A stretch of DNA of 64,000 nt from Polyangium jinanense. Lineage in GTDB: Bacteria; Myxococcota; Polyangia; Polyangiales; Polyangiaceae. Each line of letters begins with the position of its first letter. Positions within the stretch are counted from its first letter, which is position 1. Below, one piece after another: positions 62,047 through 64,000 of the stretch. The stretch is from contig NZ_JAGTJJ010000010.1 of assembly GCF_028435365.1 (NCBI RefSeq), forward strand, positions 62,001 through 126,000. Reading direction: 5' to 3'. The position numbers and the translations under genes were made by a program. The notes under the pieces are model-generated. The model was not told the origin of the DNA. It saw only the letters and a list, made by a program, of their open reading frames with translations, and did not search any database.

Positions 62047-64000
62047 ATGCGTTTCGGGATTCGGGCGATCGGCGGGGTTTTGCTCCTCGGGGCCATATCG
62101 GGCGCAGCGGCGGGCTGTAGCGACGATCCCGCGACGACCGCGACGGGGGCGGGGGGCCAGGGCGGCAGCGCGGGCCAGGGCGGGGCGGGCGGTCAAGGCG
62201 GCCAGGGCGGCGATGCAGGCCAGGGCGGCGACGCAGGGCAGGGCGGCCAGGGCGGACAGGGTGGGGCGGGCGGGCAAGGCGGCGCGGGCGGGCAAGGCGG
62301 CGCGGGCGGGCAAGGCGGTGCGGGCGGCACGGGCGGCAGCAGCGCGGTCTGCGGCGACGGCGCGGTCGAGGGCAGCGAGGGGTGTGACGACGGCAATACG
62401 GCCGATACGGACGGCTGTTCGGCGGCGTGCGCGGTCGAAGCTGGATGGAGCTGCGCCGGGGAGCCGAGCACGTGCACGACCGGTTGCGGCGACGGGGTGA
62501 TCGCCGGCCTGGAGGCGTGCGACGACGGCAATACGGCCGATGCGGACGGCTGCTCGGCGGCCTGCGGGCTCGAGTCCGGCTGGAATTGCGCCGGAGAGCC
62601 GACCGTGTGCACGGACCTCGACGAATGCGCGCTCGGCACGCACAACTGCGACGCGAATGCGACGTGCACGAACACGCCGGGCTCGTTCACCTGCGCCTGC
62701 AACATGGGATATGCGGGCAATGGCGTCCTGTGCATGGACGTGGACGAGTGCGCGCTGAACACGGACAACTGTGACGCGAATGCGACGTGCACGAATACGC
62801 CCGGCTCGTTCGCCTGCGCCTGCAACATGGGATATGCGGGCAATGGCGTCCTGTGCATGGACGTGGACGAGTGCGCGCTGAACACGGACAACTGCGACGC
62901 GAACGCGACCTGCACGAACCAGCCCGGCACGTTCGCCTGCGCCTGCAACATGGGGTACACCGGCGACGGCCTCATGTGCACGGACGTGGACGAGTGCGCG
63001 TTGAATACGGACAACTGCCACGCGAATGCGACGTGCACGAATACGCCCGGCTCGTTCGCCTGCGCGTGCAACATGGGATACACCGGCAGCGGCGTCATGT
63101 GCACGGATGTGAACGAATGTTCCGCCGGCACGGACGACTGTGACGCGAACGCGACCTGCACGAACCAGCCCGGCACCTTCTCCTGCGCCTGCAATCAGGG
63201 TTTTACCGGCAATGGCAAGACGTGTTCGTCGGTCTGCGGCGACGGCCTCGTGGTCGCGGGCGAGGCGTGTGACGACGCGGGCACGATGTCGGGCGACGGG
63301 TGCTCGGCGACCTGCCAGGTGGAGACCGGCTATTCCTGCACTGGCATGCCGAGCGTGTGCGGACCGCTCTGCGGCGACGGCATTCTCTTGTCCGGCGAGA
63401 AATGCGACGATGGGGACGCCATGGGCGGCGACGGGTGCAGCGCGACATGCAAGGTCGAGCCGTACTTCCGGTGCAAGGGCACCCCGAGCACGTGCGCGCG
63501 CATCAAGATCGCGTATGCCCCGTCGAACGCCGACGCCTCCACCTATCGCTCCGCCATCGCGGCGATCACGGGCGGCACGGTCACATACGTCGATCCCCGC
63601 ACGACCACGCCCTCGCTCGCCACGCTGAACGCCTATGATTGCGTGCACACGTGGGTGAACACGGGTTATGCCAACGGGACCACGTTCGGCAACAACCTCG
63701 GCGATTTCGTGGACGCGGGCGGAAACGTCGTCCTCGGCGTGTTCTCGACCTACACGAGCAACATCTCGCTCGCCGGCAAGATCATGACCGCCGCCTATTC
63801 GCCCGTGGTCTCGCCGACCGGGGACAACCGCTACACCTCGTCGAGTTATTCGGGCAATGGCACGACGTTCCTCCACAGCGGCGTCTCGACATATGCCTCG
63901 TTCTACCGCGACATCCTCATCCTGCAGGGCGCCGGGATCGTCGACGGCACGTACGCCGACGGCGAGATCGCGCATGCGTACCGACCCGACTTCAAGGTCG
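62047..64000 (+). CDS. Cys-rich surface lipoprotein with DUF4215 repeats and five EGF-like modules (partial)
   Basis: There are 651 complete codons to the window edge, and the C-terminus is missing. Lipoprotein signal (VLLLGAISGAAAGC), a GGQ/GGA spacer (about 36-96), two DUF4215-type repeats (CGDG...EGCDDGNTADTDGCSAAC), five calcium-binding-type EGF modules (DVDECALNTDNCDANATC, about 190-394), two more CGDG repeats, then a different domain from about 475 (KIAYAPSNADASTYR, a Thr/Ser/Tyr-rich beta sequence). EGF modules of this eukaryote-like type are rare in bacteria but found in myxobacterial surface proteins. An adhesion or recognition role is inferred. Confidence 0.88.
   Translation, partial: MRFGIRAIGGVLLLGAISGAAAGCSDDPATTATGAGGQGGSAGQGGAGGQGGQGGDAGQGGDAGQGGQGGQGGAGGQGGAGGQGGAGGQGGAGGTGGSSAVCGDGAVEGSEGCDDGNTADTDGCSAACAVEAGWSCAGEPSTCTTGCGDGVIAGLEACDDGNTADADGCSAACGLESGWNCAGEPTVCTDLDECALGTHNCDANATCTNTPGSFTCACNMGYAGNGVLCMDVDECALNTDNCDANATCTNTPGSFACACNMGYAGNGVLCMDVDECALNTDNCDANATCTNQPGTFACACNMGYTGDGLMCTDVDECALNTDNCHANATCTNTPGSFACACNMGYTGSGVMCTDVNECSAGTDDCDANATCTNQPGTFSCACNQGFTGNGKTCSSVCGDGLVVAGEACDDAGTMSGDGCSATCQVETGYSCTGMPSVCGPLCGDGILLSGEKCDDGDAMGGDGCSATCKVEPYFRCKGTPSTCARIKIAYAPSNADASTYRSAIAAITGGTVTYVDPRTTTPSLATLNAYDCVHTWVNTGYANGTTFGNNLGDFVDAGGNVVLGVFSTYTSNISLAGKIMTAAYSPVVSPTGDNRYTSSSYSGNGTTFLHSGVSTYASFYRDILILQGAGIVDGTYADGEIAHAYRPDFKV
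62155..62333 (+). repeat. GGQ/GGA-coding short tandem repeat
   Basis: Imperfect 9-bp units (GGCCAGGGC, GGGCAAGGC) code for a Gly-Gly-Gln/Gly-Gly-Ala spacer behind the lipobox. It is the same type of repeat as in the S53 gene and is likely length-variable. Confidence 0.75.
62614..63228 (+). repeat. Five 123-bp tandem repeats coding EGF modules
   Basis: Units start at 62614, 62737, 62860, 62983 and 63106, each exactly 41 codons. Units 2 and 3 are almost identical over most of their length, which indicates recent duplication or gene conversion. Units 1 and 5 are more diverged. Confidence 0.85.

Noticed and set aside
61957..63975. A 672-residue minus-strand frame opposite the EGF protein
   Set aside because: Its repeats mirror the EGF-coding repeats. 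The plus strand has a signal peptide and correctly spaced EGF cysteines.

Overview
The window is very GC-rich, with strong G/C bias at third codon positions, frequent GTG and TTG starts, and 4-bp stop/start overlaps (ATGA, GTGA, TTGA). It encodes many lipoproteins carrying Gly-rich 'GGSGG/GGQGG' linkers behind the lipobox cysteine, a trifunctional Ser/Thr kinase-ATPase-histidine kinase, a Ser/Thr kinase operon and Cys-rich/EGF surface proteins. Together these point to a myxobacterium of the Polyangiales (Polyangium/Sorangium-like). This is inferred from gene content only; no rRNA or tRNA gene is seen.

Layout. (1) 1-12111, minus strand: a chain of five genes, each overlapping the next by 4 bp. 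It starts with a membrane protein holding two CapC/PgsC-like (poly-gamma-glutamate type) domains, followed by a membrane-anchored periplasmic protein, a lipoprotein, a 1,615-residue exported protein ending in a likely outer-membrane barrel, and a gene cut by the window edge. I read it as an envelope-spanning, capsule-like polymer system. (2) 12199-20658: a sedolisin (S53) lipoprotein, a CHASE2 sensor behind a candidate sigma-54 promoter, a formylglycine-generating-enzyme-like lipoprotein, PspA/IM30, a GNAT acetyltransferase and an SDR oxidoreductase. (3) 20659-25091: an intergenic region packed with perfect hairpins, pyruvate phosphate dikinase, a 42-bp minisatellite of eight copies and a Cys-rich lipoprotein. 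(4) 25170-27587: a TonB-dependent receptor carrying its own TonB C-terminal domain.

(5) 27597-38671 is the most unusual part. It looks like an isoprenoid tailoring cluster built from two divergent gene pairs. It contains a carotenoid-hydratase-like domain fused to a polyprenyl diphosphate synthase, an FAD-dependent desaturase-like enzyme fused to an acetoacetate-decarboxylase-like (ADC) domain, four more stand-alone ADC-like proteins of two paralogous types, and an MDR reductase. A giant Ser/Thr kinase-ATPase-GAF-histidine kinase follows the last ADC-like gene by 21 bp. The combination suggests an isoprenoid-derived metabolite, but no product can be deduced.

(6) 44032-47859: an operon of Ser/Thr kinase, TPR/PEGA-like protein, C-type-lectin lipoprotein and a small lipoprotein. 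(7) 48050-54412: OsmC, alpha/beta hydrolase, a TPR/PEGA-like lipoprotein, a small barrel protein, a metallophosphoesterase lipoprotein and a zinc-ribbon/hydrolase membrane protein. (8) 54530-61923: a small hypothetical protein, a ferritin-like lipoprotein, DoxX, an operon of DUF350, a polytopic membrane protein and an M1 aminopeptidase lipoprotein, then an alpha/beta hydrolase and DUF378. (9) 62047-end: a Cys-rich lipoprotein with DUF4215 repeats and five EGF modules, cut by the right edge.
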